14,581 nt of DNA from CAZQLE01 sp964593905. Its GTDB lineage: Bacteria > Chloroflexota > Anaerolineae > Anaerolineales > Anaerolineaceae. Made by a program: the position numbers and the translations under genes. The DNA lies in the NCBI GenBank assembly GCA_964593905.1, contig CAZQLE010000092.1, positions 1 through 14,581 on the forward strand. Reading direction: 5' to 3'. The notes beneath the pieces are model-generated. The model ran no database searches. It was not told the DNA's origin and worked only from the letters and a program-made list of their open reading frames with translations. This document shows, in pieces, positions 1 to 7,178 of the stretch; within the stretch, counting starts at the first letter, position 1, and every line of letters begins with the position of its first letter.

Positions 1-2
1 TT

Positions 3-902
3 CCCCAGCCCCGTGCGGCGGTGCAGCGCCCAATGGTTAAAAACCCGCCGGCGCGGCGTTCTTATTTGCCGCCGCTCACCCCGGCGGTGCGGAACGAGGC
101 GGACCTGGCAACATTTGTGCAGAGTCACCCCGGTTTACCGGCGCATACCGCAGTGCTGGGGGTATGCGAAGACAGGCTGCCGATGCTGTTTGATTTGAGC
201 GACGCCGAATCGGGTGCGCCGATTGTGTTGGCCAATGCCCGGGCAGGAAAGACCTCGCTGCTGCAAACCTGGCTGCGCACCGCGGCTGAATTTGATCGGG
301 CGGGCACACTGCGCGCGCTGGTGATTGCCAGCCGCCCGGATGAATGGGCGCAGATCGGGCAGCTAAAAATTTGCAGCACGGTCGCCGCGCCCGACACGGC
401 TGAGGCCCTGGCGGCGTTGAACGAGGTGGTCGAAACCATCCACCAGCGGCTTGAGCGCCGCGGACGGATTCACCCGCAGATGGTCTTTTTGGACGATCTG
501 GGCTTTTTACCCGGCGCACGCACCGATTTGCAACTGGCCGTGGACCAGATCTTGCGGCTTGGCCCGCAGGTTAACATCTGGCCGATGGCTTCTCTGGGCA
601 CCGGGCAGGCGCTGGATATGGGCCGCTGGGTGCGTCATTTTAGAGTGCGCGTGCTGGGCAATATGCCCAACAGTGCGGCAATACGGCTGGGCGCTTTTGA
701 TGGCCTTGATGCCGAAGGGCTCATTCCACGCCGGCAGTTTGCGGTGCGGGTCAGCGGCGATTGGATGTCTTTTCAATCACTGCGGCTTGAAGAAGTTGTT
801 CACAACCCGGCACAGAAATTGCAAGTTAACCCATTACCGCTGCGCGCTCAGGATGCTGTTGAACCGGAAGAGCCCGAAGCAGATGACGAAGATGAGCGAT
901 AA
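3..902 (+). CDS. FtsK/EssC-like P-loop ATPase, C-terminal part (5' end outside window)
   Basis: The frame is open from the left edge. The GTG at 21 and the ATG at 33 both lack a Shine-Dalgarno sequence, so I read this as the 3' part of a longer gene. Counting from the GTG, a proline-rich linker with an SYLPPL motif (residues 14-19) leads into an ATPase domain. Walker A is ANARAGKTS (71-79), matching [AG]xxxxGK[ST], and Walker B is MVFLDD (154-159). The tail is acidic (EPEEPEADDEDER). A WLPPL-like linker followed by an IGLxDD-like strand and a P-loop is the layout of the last ATPase module of FtsK/SpoIIIE-type proteins such as EssC/EccC of type VII secretion, from memory. The product is probably a hexameric ATP-driven motor, but I cannot tell whether its substrate is DNA or protein. 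A short gene follows 38 nt downstream and may be co-transcribed. A P-loop NTPase is near certain; the FtsK subtype is moderately sure. Confidence 0.72.
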   Translation, partial: PQPRAAVQRPMVKNPPARRSYLPPLTPAVRNEADLATFVQSHPGLPAHTAVLGVCEDRLPMLFDLSDAESGAPIVLANARAGKTSLLQTWLRTAAEFDRAGTLRALVIASRPDEWAQIGQLKICSTVAAPDTAEALAALNEVVETIHQRLERRGRIHPQMVFLDDLGFLPGARTDLQLAVDQILRLGPQVNIWPMASLGTGQALDMGRWVRHFRVRVLGNMPNSAAIRLGAFDGLDAEGLIPRRQFAVRVSGDWMSFQSLRLEEVVHNPAQKLQVNPLPLRAQDAVEPEEPEADDEDER

Positions 903-930
903 GGTCAGCGAAAATCTGAACCTTATCCGG

Positions 931-936
931 GGAGGT
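931..936 (+). promoter_or_regulatory. Ribosome binding site of the 83-residue protein gene
   Basis: GGAGGT lies 4 nt before the ATG at 941, and this strong site fixes the start of the short downstream gene. Confidence 0.8.
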
Positions 937-940
937 TGAA

Positions 941-1192
941 ATGAACATCGGCATGTTATGGTTCGATAATGATCCCAAAACAGACCTGGGCGCAAAAATT
1001 GCCCGGGCAGCCGACTACTATCTTAAAAAATATGGGCAGCGGCCAGATCTGTGCTTTATCCACCCCAGCCTGCTGACCCAGCCGGTGCGAAGTGAAGGGA
1101 TCGAGATCCGGCCCAATCAGTCGATCTTGCCCCATCATCTCTGGCTTGGAATTCATGACACAGTCATTTCGGCCGGGTTGGCCGCAGCTTAA
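941..1192 (+). CDS. Small conserved hypothetical protein (83 aa)
   Basis: A short soluble protein that begins MNIGMLWFDNDPKTDL and contains a lysine/tyrosine-rich helix (ADYYLKKYG, about residues 24-32), a DLCFIHPSLL segment and an ILPHHLWLGIHD segment near the end. There is no signal peptide or membrane segment. The start has an excellent Shine-Dalgarno sequence and the codon use matches the neighbours, so I take it as a real gene despite its size. From memory, close relatives occur in Anaerolineae genomes, but I know of no assigned function. It follows the FtsK-like ATPase gene by 38 nt on the same strand, which suggests co-transcription and possibly a partner role. Transcription probably ends at the hairpin at 1232-1260. 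Confidence 0.75.
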   Translation: MNIGMLWFDNDPKTDLGAKIARAADYYLKKYGQRPDLCFIHPSLLTQPVRSEGIEIRPNQSILPHHLWLGIHDTVISAGLAAA

Positions 1193-1231
1193 AAGCAAGC
1201 TTTCTGAATGGCGGTTCACTCCTCCACAAAA

Positions 1232-1260
1232 CCCCCCGGCGATTGGTCCTCGCCGGGGGG
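1232..1260. terminator. GC-rich hairpin between convergent genes, probable terminator
   Basis: A perfect 11-bp inverted repeat (CCCCCCGGCGA at 1232-1242, its complement at 1250-1260) surrounds a 7-nt loop. On the minus strand the stem is followed directly by TTTTGTGG, so it works best as an intrinsic terminator for the five-gene minus-strand operon. On the plus strand no good T-run follows the stem, so any stop of the 83-residue gene transcript would be less efficient. It sits 15 nt past the phosphoesterase stop codon, where a terminator is expected. Confidence 0.8.
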
Positions 1261-1274
1261 TGCAGTTTAAGAGC

Positions 1275-1973
1275 TTAGCAGGGTGGTCCGCCGCGATAAA
1301 ACAACCGGCGCGGCTGCCGCACGGGTTTAAGATACGGTTCATCCAGCGTGGTCTCGCGAAAACCATAGGTGTTCATCACCTGGGTGCCATCGATTTCGGT
1401 CAGGGTGGGCAGGTCGCGGCGGTATACATGGATATGACCATGCAGGTGCAGCCGCGGTTGAAAGACCTTGATCAACCAGCGAAAAGCCTTAATTCCATGA
1501 TGCGGCAGATCTTCCATATCATGAATCCCCCAGGGTGACGCATGGGTCACAAACACATCCAGATAGCGGCCGTAACGCAGTTTGTTCCAATACAGTGCAG
1601 GGACCAGTTTGAACACATGCGACCACATTTCAGACTGGGTGTACTGGTAAGGTCCGCGATTATAGCGCACCGACCCTTCAACCCCGGCCAAAAGCAAACC
1701 GGTATCATCACGCGCAGTGCACTGGTGCAAATCTCTTGCCCCCCACGGCGAGCTGCGCGGCCCATCCACACCCATCTCCACCGGGTGAGCGTGATTGCCG
1801 CGCACATAATACAGCGGCACATCCAACATGCTGACGATATATTCCAGATAATAGTAGGGCAAATCTCCACAAGAGATCACCAGGTCAATATCGCCAAAAC
1901 GATCCACAATCTGGGGGCTGTAAATAATCCCCAGTTCGATATCACTGACCGAAAGGACCTTGATCGCGCTCAT
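1275..1973 (-). CDS. Calcineurin-like metallophosphoesterase
   Basis: A 232-residue soluble protein with the ordered motifs of the calcineurin-like phosphoesterase fold: SDIE (10-13), CGDLPYY (35-41), RGNHAH (58-63), VTHASPWG (142-149) and HGHIH (178-182). These supply the Asp, Asn and His ligands of a dinuclear metal centre that hydrolyses phosphoester bonds. The first motif is normally DxH; here the histidine is Glu13, so metal site 1 is altered, although such variants are known in the superfamily. The substrate cannot be read from sequence. The ATG overlaps the acpS stop codon (ATGA), so translation is coupled and this is the last gene of the operon, with a terminator hairpin just beyond. 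Family assignment is firm; biological role is unknown. Confidence 0.9.
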   Translation of the reverse strand: MSAIKVLSVSDIELGIIYSPQIVDRFGDIDLVISCGDLPYYYLEYIVSMLDVPLYYVRGNHAHPVEMGVDGPRSSPWGARDLHQCTARDDTGLLLAGVEGSVRYNRGPYQYTQSEMWSHVFKLVPALYWNKLRYGRYLDVFVTHASPWGIHDMEDLPHHGIKAFRWLIKVFQPRLHLHGHIHVYRRDLPTLTEIDGTQVMNTYGFRETTLDEPYLKPVRQPRRLFYRGGPPC

Positions 1974-2353
1974 GGCGTAACAACGGGGGCGCCAATGGCC
2001 ACGGCCACGGCCACCGCCTGGGTGCGGTTATGGCTGATGCTGATGGACCACTGGCTCAAACCGAGCTGGTCGGCATACTCCTGCGCCTTGCCGTGCAGGG
2101 TCAACAAGGGTTCTCCCTGCGCGCCTTTGTAGATCTCGATCTCTTTCCAACTGACCGGACCAATGCCAGTGCCCAAAGCTTTTGCCACGGCTTCTTTGGC
2201 AGCAAAGAAACCCATCAGGCTGGCCTCGCGGTCACCGCATTCGGCCACTTCGTTTTCGGTGAAGACACGCCGAACAAACCGGGTGCGAATTTCAGGCGGC
2301 AGCTCAGAAAGACGATGGATTTCAACCAGATCAATCCCGGTACGCAGGTTCAT
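1970..2353 (-). CDS. acpS: Holo-[acyl-carrier-protein] synthase
   Basis: AcpS moves 4'-phosphopantetheine from coenzyme A to the conserved serine of apo acyl carrier protein, which activates it for fatty acid synthesis in the cytoplasm. The 127-residue product starts MNLRTGIDLVEI, with Mg-binding Asp8. It then shows FTENE (31-35) and GFFAAKEAVAKALGTG (48-63), with Glu54 and Lys58, and ends with a SISISHN strand. Length fits the family (about 120-130). A start 13 codons upstream (2392) would overlap the preceding M16 gene, and AcpS proteins normally begin just before GIDLVEI, so I chose the ATG at 2353, 7 nt after that gene's stop. No ACP or other fatty acid genes are nearby. The 3' end encodes AVAVAVA through a GGCCAC triple repeat. 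Confidence is high. Confidence 0.95.
   Translation of the reverse strand: MNLRTGIDLVEIHRLSELPPEIRTRFVRRVFTENEVAECGDREASLMGFFAAKEAVAKALGTGIGPVSWKEIEIYKGAQGEPLLTLHGKAQEYADQLGLSQWSISISHNRTQAVAVAVAIGAPVVTP
1997..2014. repeat. Triple GGCCAC hexamer repeat inside acpS
   Basis: Three tandem GGCCAC units encode the Val-Ala alternation near the AcpS C-terminus. The unit is in frame (6 bp), so slippage would only add or remove Val-Ala pairs in the last beta strand. Confidence 0.6.
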
Positions 2354-2360
2354 AAGCGCT

Positions 2361-3653
2361 TCAGGCAGCCTCAGGGCCGGCGCTGACCACAATCAGTCGG
2401 TCAGCATCCAAAAATTTTTGCGCCACGGCGAGCACGTCTTCCACCGTGACAGCACGAACCAGATCAGGGTAGGTGCGGTAATAATCCAACCCGAGCTGAA
2501 AACGTTCCAGGTTAAGCAGCGCGTTCGATACGCCCGAGTTCGATTCGAGCGAGAGCGGCAGACGGCCCACATAATTAGACTGGCTGTCGGCCAGTTCTTC
2601 GGCGGTGACAGTCTCGCGCGTAAAACGGCGAATCTCTGAGGTGATCAGATCGATGGCGCGGTTAAGGTTCACCGGGTTCACCCCGGCAGAAACCTCCCAC
2701 GATCCCGAGACGATCCAACTATTCAGGCTGGTGCTGGCATAATAGGCCAGCCCGGCCTGCTCACGCACCACGTCGCCAATCCGCCCCATCATGCCAAACT
2801 GGCCAAGAATGTTGTTGCCCAGCGAAGCGGCCAGATAGTCGGGCGAACGCCGGCGCGGGGCCAGCGACCCCATGACCAGATCGGCCTGGGTTTTACCCGC
2901 AATGGAGACATGCCTGCAGTCTGCTGCGCGAATGGGAGCCACCTCACCCACCTGACCCGCCTGGGTCTGGGCGGGAACGCTCCAGTCGCCCAGGGCGGCG
3001 CGCACTGCATCCACCGCGCGGGCCGGTTCCACCCCGCCGACAATGGCAATCACCATTCCCTGGGGGCCATAATGCCGCTGATGAAAATCGACCAGGTCTT
3101 CTCGCAGGATGGCGCTGATGGTTTCGGGGTAGCCATCTTCGGGGCGCCCGTAGGGGTGATCGGGGAAGAGCAAACTATCAAAGGTCAGCGAAGCCATATC
3201 ACCCGTATCCTGCGCGCGAATCGCCAACCCGGCCAACTGTTGGGCGCGCAGCCGTTCGACATATTCAGCAGGAAAGGTGGGGTGGCGCAGGCATTCACTT
3301 AACAGGCCCAGCAACAGCGGCAGGTCTTCGGCCAGGGCGCGCCCGCCCAGGCTGGCGTTATGCACACTGGCGCCAAACCCCAGCGTAGCCCCGGCAGATT
3401 CAAGCACATCAAAAAATTTCTGAAAACTGTACTGCTGGCTGCCGCGGGTGAGCATGGAGGCGGTGAAGTTTGCCAGCCCCAGCTTTTCGAGGGGGTCATA
3501 CATATTGCCGGCAGGCAGGTAACCGCTGATGACCACCGATTGGCTGTTCATATTGGGGCGGGCAAGCACGGTGATGCCGTTTTCCAACACAACCCGGGTA
3601 ATATCATCAGCCCCCGGCAGGCTGCGGGTAAACGAATCGCCAATTGCTTTCAT
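2361..3653 (-). CDS. M16-family peptidase-like protein, zinc site lost
   Basis: A 430-residue protein with the two-lobe M16B (processing-peptidase-like) architecture. LENGITVLARPN (23-34) opens the first strand, GRPEDGYPETI sits mid-protein, and a C-terminal lobe contains the SNYVGRLPLSLESNSG and GLDYYRTYP segments typical of the family. Aligned with its neighbour, the HxxEH site reads NFTAS (62-66): Asn62, Ala65 and Ser66 replace His, Glu and His, so it cannot bind the catalytic zinc. Known M16B heterodimers combine one active and one inactive subunit, so this is very likely the non-catalytic partner of the gene directly upstream. The ATG overlaps that gene's stop codon (ATGA) and has a GGGAGG ribosome site. 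There is no signal peptide, so it appears cytoplasmic. Confidence 0.92.
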   Translation of the reverse strand: MKAIGDSFTRSLPGADDITRVVLENGITVLARPNMNSQSVVISGYLPAGNMYDPLEKLGLANFTASMLTRGSQQYSFQKFFDVLESAGATLGFGASVHNASLGGRALAEDLPLLLGLLSECLRHPTFPAEYVERLRAQQLAGLAIRAQDTGDMASLTFDSLLFPDHPYGRPEDGYPETISAILREDLVDFHQRHYGPQGMVIAIVGGVEPARAVDAVRAALGDWSVPAQTQAGQVGEVAPIRAADCRHVSIAGKTQADLVMGSLAPRRRSPDYLAASLGNNILGQFGMMGRIGDVVREQAGLAYYASTSLNSWIVSGSWEVSAGVNPVNLNRAIDLITSEIRRFTRETVTAEELADSQSNYVGRLPLSLESNSGVSNALLNLERFQLGLDYYRTYPDLVRAVTVEDVLAVAQKFLDADRLIVVSAGPEAA

Positions 3654-4945
3654 TCCATCCCTCCCGGTGTATTTTCAGGCAGATAGGCGCCAATGATACG
3701 GTGCGCCGGGTTCAGATAAGTTTGCGCCACGCGCTGAATCTCCTGCGGGGTGACCGTCTCCAATTCTTGAACATAGCGGGTAAACCAGCGATAACTGGCA
3801 AACATTTCAGAATAACCCAGCCAGAAAGCCTGATTGGTAATGTTTTCAGAACCGTAGGCAAACATGGCCCGCGCCTGCTTGACCGCGCGCAGAATTTCTT
3901 CCTGCGGAACAAGGTGTTCCTGCAAACGCAGGATTTCTTGATCGAGGGCAGCCAGGGGGGCCGAGTAGGTTTTGCGCGGATGAACGGTGACGTGAATGCC
4001 GTACATATAAGGATCGATGGTGGCGTTCAAACCGCCGCTGACGCTGACGCCCAGCTCTTTTTCGACCAGGGCGCGGTAGAGCCGGCTGGTCTTGTTCGAG
4101 ATTCCGCCGCCGCCAAACATATTCAACCCGCTGGGCCCGCTGAGCAGGCTGTCGAGCACGGTGAGGATAAAGAAATCACGTTCGCGGGCAGCCGGGGCGC
4201 GGTACACCACACGCAAAAAGGTCGTTTCGCCGGGGCCGGTGATCTCAATGCGCTGTTCGGCGCCGATTGCGCCCTCGGGCTGGATGTTATGTTTGGGGGC
4301 CGGCGACCCATTTAGCCGGCCGTAAGTGCGCTGCACTTTTTCAAGCATTTCGGCCGTGTTAAAATCGCCGGCAATGGCCAGCACCGCGTTGGAAGGGTGG
4401 TAATGAGCGCGATAGTGGTTGTAAAGATCATCGCGGCTGATCAGCAGCAGGTCTTCTTTTTCGCCGATCACCTCCACCCGGTACGGGTGACGCTCAAACG
4501 CGGCGTGCTGCACAGCTTCATCCAGGCGAAAGAGCGGTTCGTTTTCGCTGCCTTCCCGCTCCGAGATGATCACCGTGCGTTCCGAATCAACCTCTTCGGG
4601 GTCAAACAGGCTGTTGACCATGCGGTCGGCTTCCAGTTCCAGCCCAAGGTCAATTTTATCGGCCGGCAGCGTCTCGAAGAAAGCCGTCCAGTCGAGATAG
4701 GTAAAGGCATTCCACATCCCGCCGTCACGCGAGATGGCCTTATCCAGCACGCCGGCCGGAAACTGCCGGGTGCCCTTAAAGAGCATGTGCTCCACCCAGT
4801 GAGAAATACCGGTCTTGCCGGCAATTTCGTTTCGCGATCCAACCCGATACCAGACCCAGTGGCTGATCAGCGGGGCAGTGTGGATTTCTTTTAGTTGCAC
4901 CATTAAACCATTCGGCAAGACGACCTGGGTAACGGGAGATTCCAT
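3650..4945 (-). CDS. M16-family zinc metallopeptidase, active subunit
   Basis: A 431-residue M16B metalloprotease. The inverted zinc motif HWVEH is at residues 49-53 (His49, Glu52, His53), and the third ligand Glu129 in VIISERE lies 76 residues after His53, the canonical spacing. GISHWVEHMLFKGT is close to the family consensus. Such enzymes form a clamshell chamber that degrades peptides or trims presequences. I chose the ATG at 4945 because AAGGAG lies 5 nt upstream and the protein then opens with the usual VVLPNGLMV strand; the frame extends to 4978 but would overlap the preceding gene. It begins 2 nt after the membrane protein's stop and overlaps the inactive paralogue by 4 nt, consistent with equimolar heterodimer synthesis. 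No signal peptide is visible. Confidence 0.95.
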   Translation of the reverse strand: MESPVTQVVLPNGLMVQLKEIHTAPLISHWVWYRVGSRNEIAGKTGISHWVEHMLFKGTRQFPAGVLDKAISRDGGMWNAFTYLDWTAFFETLPADKIDLGLELEADRMVNSLFDPEEVDSERTVIISEREGSENEPLFRLDEAVQHAAFERHPYRVEVIGEKEDLLLISRDDLYNHYRAHYHPSNAVLAIAGDFNTAEMLEKVQRTYGRLNGSPAPKHNIQPEGAIGAEQRIEITGPGETTFLRVVYRAPAARERDFFILTVLDSLLSGPSGLNMFGGGGISNKTSRLYRALVEKELGVSVSGGLNATIDPYMYGIHVTVHPRKTYSAPLAALDQEILRLQEHLVPQEEILRAVKQARAMFAYGSENITNQAFWLGYSEMFASYRWFTRYVQELETVTPQEIQRVAQTYLNPAHRIIGAYLPENTPGGME

Positions 4946-4957
4946 GCTCACTCCTTG
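4946..4957 (-). promoter_or_regulatory. Ribosome binding site deciding the M16 peptidase start
   Basis: Read on the minus strand, AAGGAG precedes TGAGC and then the ATG at 4945. The site overlaps the last codons and stop of the upstream gene, so it supports 4945 rather than 4978 as the start. Confidence 0.7.
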
Positions 4958-5625
4958 GGGGGAAACAACCACGAACAAACCGGCTCATCCGGCCTGCCGC
5001 ACAGAATCTGGTTCCAACTGTCGGGCAGTTGGTCCATCAGGGCGACATACGGCTTTACCACCTGCTGCAACCCCACAAAGGGCTGGTGCAGTTCGGTTTG
5101 TTCTAAAGGGATATCGACATTAACTTTCAAATCCACCGGGATGCTTTGATCAACCGGTACGACGAGTTTAAGATGCACGGGCAATTTTGTTCCGGCCGGC
5201 AGCACAATATCGGCCGGCGCGTTATAGATGCTCAACCCGCCGGTGACCAGGCTGGAGACTTGAGCATTGGCAATGTAGGTATTCTCGGTGAGGATGACAA
5301 CGGTATCCGTCTCGAGCGGCAGATCAAACTGCGCCGGAACCTGTGTGCTGACCGGGATCACAGTGCGGATATGAGCCTGGTCCATCAGCACAAAGTTCTC
5401 ATATAGCCCGGCCAGAAGCTGGTCGTTAATGATGGATTTGAGTGAGAAAATTTGCCCGGCCAGTGCAAGCACCAGAACAATGAGGATCAAATTAACGCTG
5501 ATGGAAAGCAGACTGGCTACGGTCCAGAAGGCAGGGCCGATGCGCAAGCGGCTAAAGCGGCGGGGTTCCGCCAGGTCTGGCCCGGAGGGTAAGGCAGGTG
5601 GAGGGGAGGCGGCGTTTGTGTTCAT
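4948..5625 (-). CDS. Single-pass membrane protein with large extracytoplasmic domain, M16 operon partner
   Basis: Family not recognised. The 225-residue product has a proline-rich cytoplasmic N-terminus (about 1-30, basic RRFSRLR before the membrane) and one hydrophobic helix (about 32-57). The outer part has several beta-strand-like stretches with repeated VDLP/VPLD-type patterns (TVIPVSTQVPAQFDLPLETD, then IVLPAGTKLPVHLKL and IPVDLKVNVDIPL). The C-terminus holds two cysteines (ILCGRPDEPVCSWLF) that could form a disulfide. I prefer the ATG at 5625 (AAGG 5 nt upstream) to the in-frame TTG at 5643. It is the first gene of the five-gene operon, only 2 nt from the M16 peptidase start. The protein may anchor or regulate that protease pair, but this rests only on position. 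Confidence 0.8.
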   Translation of the reverse strand: MNTNAASPPPALPSGPDLAEPRRFSRLRIGPAFWTVASLLSISVNLILIVLVLALAGQIFSLKSIINDQLLAGLYENFVLMDQAHIRTVIPVSTQVPAQFDLPLETDTVVILTENTYIANAQVSSLVTGGLSIYNAPADIVLPAGTKLPVHLKLVVPVDQSIPVDLKVNVDIPLEQTELHQPFVGLQQVVKPYVALMDQLPDSWNQILCGRPDEPVCSWLFPPKE

Positions 5626-5743
5626 ATCAACCTTATACTCCAATATAGCACAGCTCGATAAAAAGGTTAAATATAAAGTGTATAATTACCACTTGAATAG
5701 TCTAATAACAGGCAGAAAACCTGCATTTTTTTGCACCACAAAA

Positions 5744-5774
5744 GCAGATAAACTTATAAGAGTGTTTTATCTGC
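5744..5774. promoter_or_regulatory. 9-bp inverted repeat upstream of the reductase gene, candidate operator or leader hairpin
   Basis: GCAGATAAA (5744-5752) is matched by TTTATCTGC (5766-5774) across a 13-nt spacer that itself contains CTTATAAG, a possible -10 element. It lies 30 nt before the ATG at 5805. The arrangement suits a dimeric repressor site over a promoter, or a hairpin in the mRNA leader. Function is inferred only. Confidence 0.45.
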
Positions 5775-5792
5775 GAGCACATTGAACCACAG

Positions 5793-5797
5793 AGGAG
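5793..5797 (+). promoter_or_regulatory. Ribosome binding site of the reductase gene
   Basis: AGGAG, inside an AGAGGAGAGA run, lies 7 nt before the ATG at 5805 and supports that start. Confidence 0.75.
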
Positions 5798-5804
5798 AGA
5801 GCTT

Positions 5805-7172
5805 ATGCCCGACCTGAATCAACATCTGGCGGCTGTCATCGGAGCAGGCCCGGCTGGTTTGTTTGCCGCGCGCGAACTGGCTGCGAACGGTGTGAAAGTC
5901 ATATTGCTAAACCGCGATATTAAGCCGGGGGGGCTGGCCGAGTATGGCATTTATCTGGATAAATACAAAATGAAAAACGGGCTGCGCGCCCAGTTTCGTC
6001 AAATTATTGCCATGCCCGAAATTGATTATTATGGTAATGTGCTGGTTGATCAAAATAGCGACCTAACCCTGAACACACTGCGCGAACTGGGGGTTCAGGC
6101 GCTGCTGGTGACCGCCGGCGCACAGGGGACCAAATGGCTGGGGCTGCCCGGTGAACAGCTTAAAGGCGTATATCATGCCAAGGATATTGTTTATCATTAT
6201 AACTTATTGCCCCCTTACAGCCAGCAAGAGTTTGCCATTGGCCGCCGCGTGGCGCTGATTGGCATGGGGAACGTGATGGCCGATATCGCCCACTATCTGA
6301 TCAGCGTGCGCCAGGTGGAAGATGTGGTCGCTGTGGCCCGGCGCGGCCCGGCCGAAATGAAAATGGACCGCAAAGAGTTGGAATCTATTGCCGCAAATTT
6401 GGACCTGGACTGGGTGGACCGCGAGATTGACCGGGCGGCGGGTATGATGCAATTAATGGGGCGCGACCCGGCAGAACACAAGGCCTTTTTGCACACTGCC
6501 GCCGAAAAAGCACCGCCCACCGGTTCCAGAACCCATTTTGCAATGCGCTTTCTGCTCTCGCCGCTCAAAATTCTGGGCGACGAGCAGGGGCGGGTGACCG
6601 GCCTGGAGGTGGAAGAAAACACGCTGGTGGAAGAAAACGGCGCGGTGCGCGCACGCGGCACCGGGGTGACGCGCACGCTGGAGGTGGATACCATCATCTT
6701 TGCCATTGGCGACAGCGCCGATGAAAGTCTGGGGCTGCCGGTGCGCAATGGCGAGTTTATCAAAAGTTTTACGCCGCGGTTTCCAATGGAAGGGCTTTCG
6801 TATGAGGTTTACAACCCGGCCAAAAACCAGCCGGTTGAAGATGTGTTTGTGGCGGGCTGGGCACGACAGGCCGGGATGGGCGTGGTGGGTCTGGCCCGAA
6901 AAGACGGCACCAATGGCGCCAGAGCGATGATGCAGTACTTGCAAACGCTGCCGGCGGCAGACCCGCAGGCGGCCGAAAAGATCGGCGCTTATCTGAGCAA
7001 GCGCGCGGTTCCGGCGGTGGATGAGCCTCATCTAGGGCTGCTGATCGCGGCCGAGCAGGAATGCGTGGCCGCGCAGGGACTGCCCGATTTCAAGTTTGCT
7101 TCAAACGAAGAGATGCTGGCCGTGATGGGTCTGGGCGAGCTAAAACTGGCGGCCGATTCGTCACGGAGATGA
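5805..7172 (+). CDS. Ferredoxin/adrenodoxin-reductase-type FAD-dependent NAD(P)H oxidoreductase
   Basis: A 455-residue flavoprotein. FAD binds the N-terminal Rossmann motif GAGPAG (13-18), with a following acidic/GG segment (KPGGLAEYGIYLDKYK). A second dinucleotide fold has GMGNVMAD (153-160) for NAD(P)H. Near the C-terminus, VFVAGWARQAGMGVVGLARKDG matches the GW...G.ARKDG element of the adrenodoxin-reductase/FprA type, and the last 60 residues (VDEPHLGLL through SNEEMLAVMG) resemble that family's C-terminal helix. It probably shuttles electrons between ferredoxin and NAD(P)H. Related glutamate-synthase small subunits carry N-terminal iron-sulfur cysteines, which are absent here. A good AGGAG ribosome site precedes the ATG. 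It appears monocistronic, and its stop is only 6 nt from a convergent gene with no hairpin between. Confidence 0.85.
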   Translation: MPDLNQHLAAVIGAGPAGLFAARELAANGVKVILLNRDIKPGGLAEYGIYLDKYKMKNGLRAQFRQIIAMPEIDYYGNVLVDQNSDLTLNTLRELGVQALLVTAGAQGTKWLGLPGEQLKGVYHAKDIVYHYNLLPPYSQQEFAIGRRVALIGMGNVMADIAHYLISVRQVEDVVAVARRGPAEMKMDRKELESIAANLDLDWVDREIDRAAGMMQLMGRDPAEHKAFLHTAAEKAPPTGSRTHFAMRFLLSPLKILGDEQGRVTGLEVEENTLVEENGAVRARGTGVTRTLEVDTIIFAIGDSADESLGLPVRNGEFIKSFTPRFPMEGLSYEVYNPAKNQPVEDVFVAGWARQAGMGVVGLARKDGTNGARAMMQYLQTLPAADPQAAEKIGAYLSKRAVPAVDEPHLGLLIAAEQECVAAQGLPDFKFASNEEMLAVMGLGELKLAADSSRR

Positions 7173-7178
7173 AGGTGT

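Larger units (their letters stand above)
5626..5804. other. Divergent intergenic region with dyads and promoter-like sequences
   Basis: This AT-rich stretch separates divergent genes. A TATAAT hexamer (5681-5686, plus strand) has no good -35, and TATATT hexamers on the minus strand have only poor -35 partners, so I do not assign promoters firmly. A short stem (GCAG 5712-5715, CTGC 5721-5724) followed by ATTTTTTT resembles a weak attenuator toward the reductase gene. A perfect 9-bp inverted repeat occupies 5744-5774 and is listed separately. Confidence 0.5.

Noticed and set aside
5681..5686. TATAAT as the reductase promoter -10
   Set aside because: It lies about 120 nt before the gene and no -35 occurs at a suitable distance.
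5805..7172. Glutamate synthase small subunit
   Set aside because: The N-terminal cysteine-rich iron-sulfur region is absent, and the C-terminal GW...ARKDG element fits ferredoxin/adrenodoxin reductases better.
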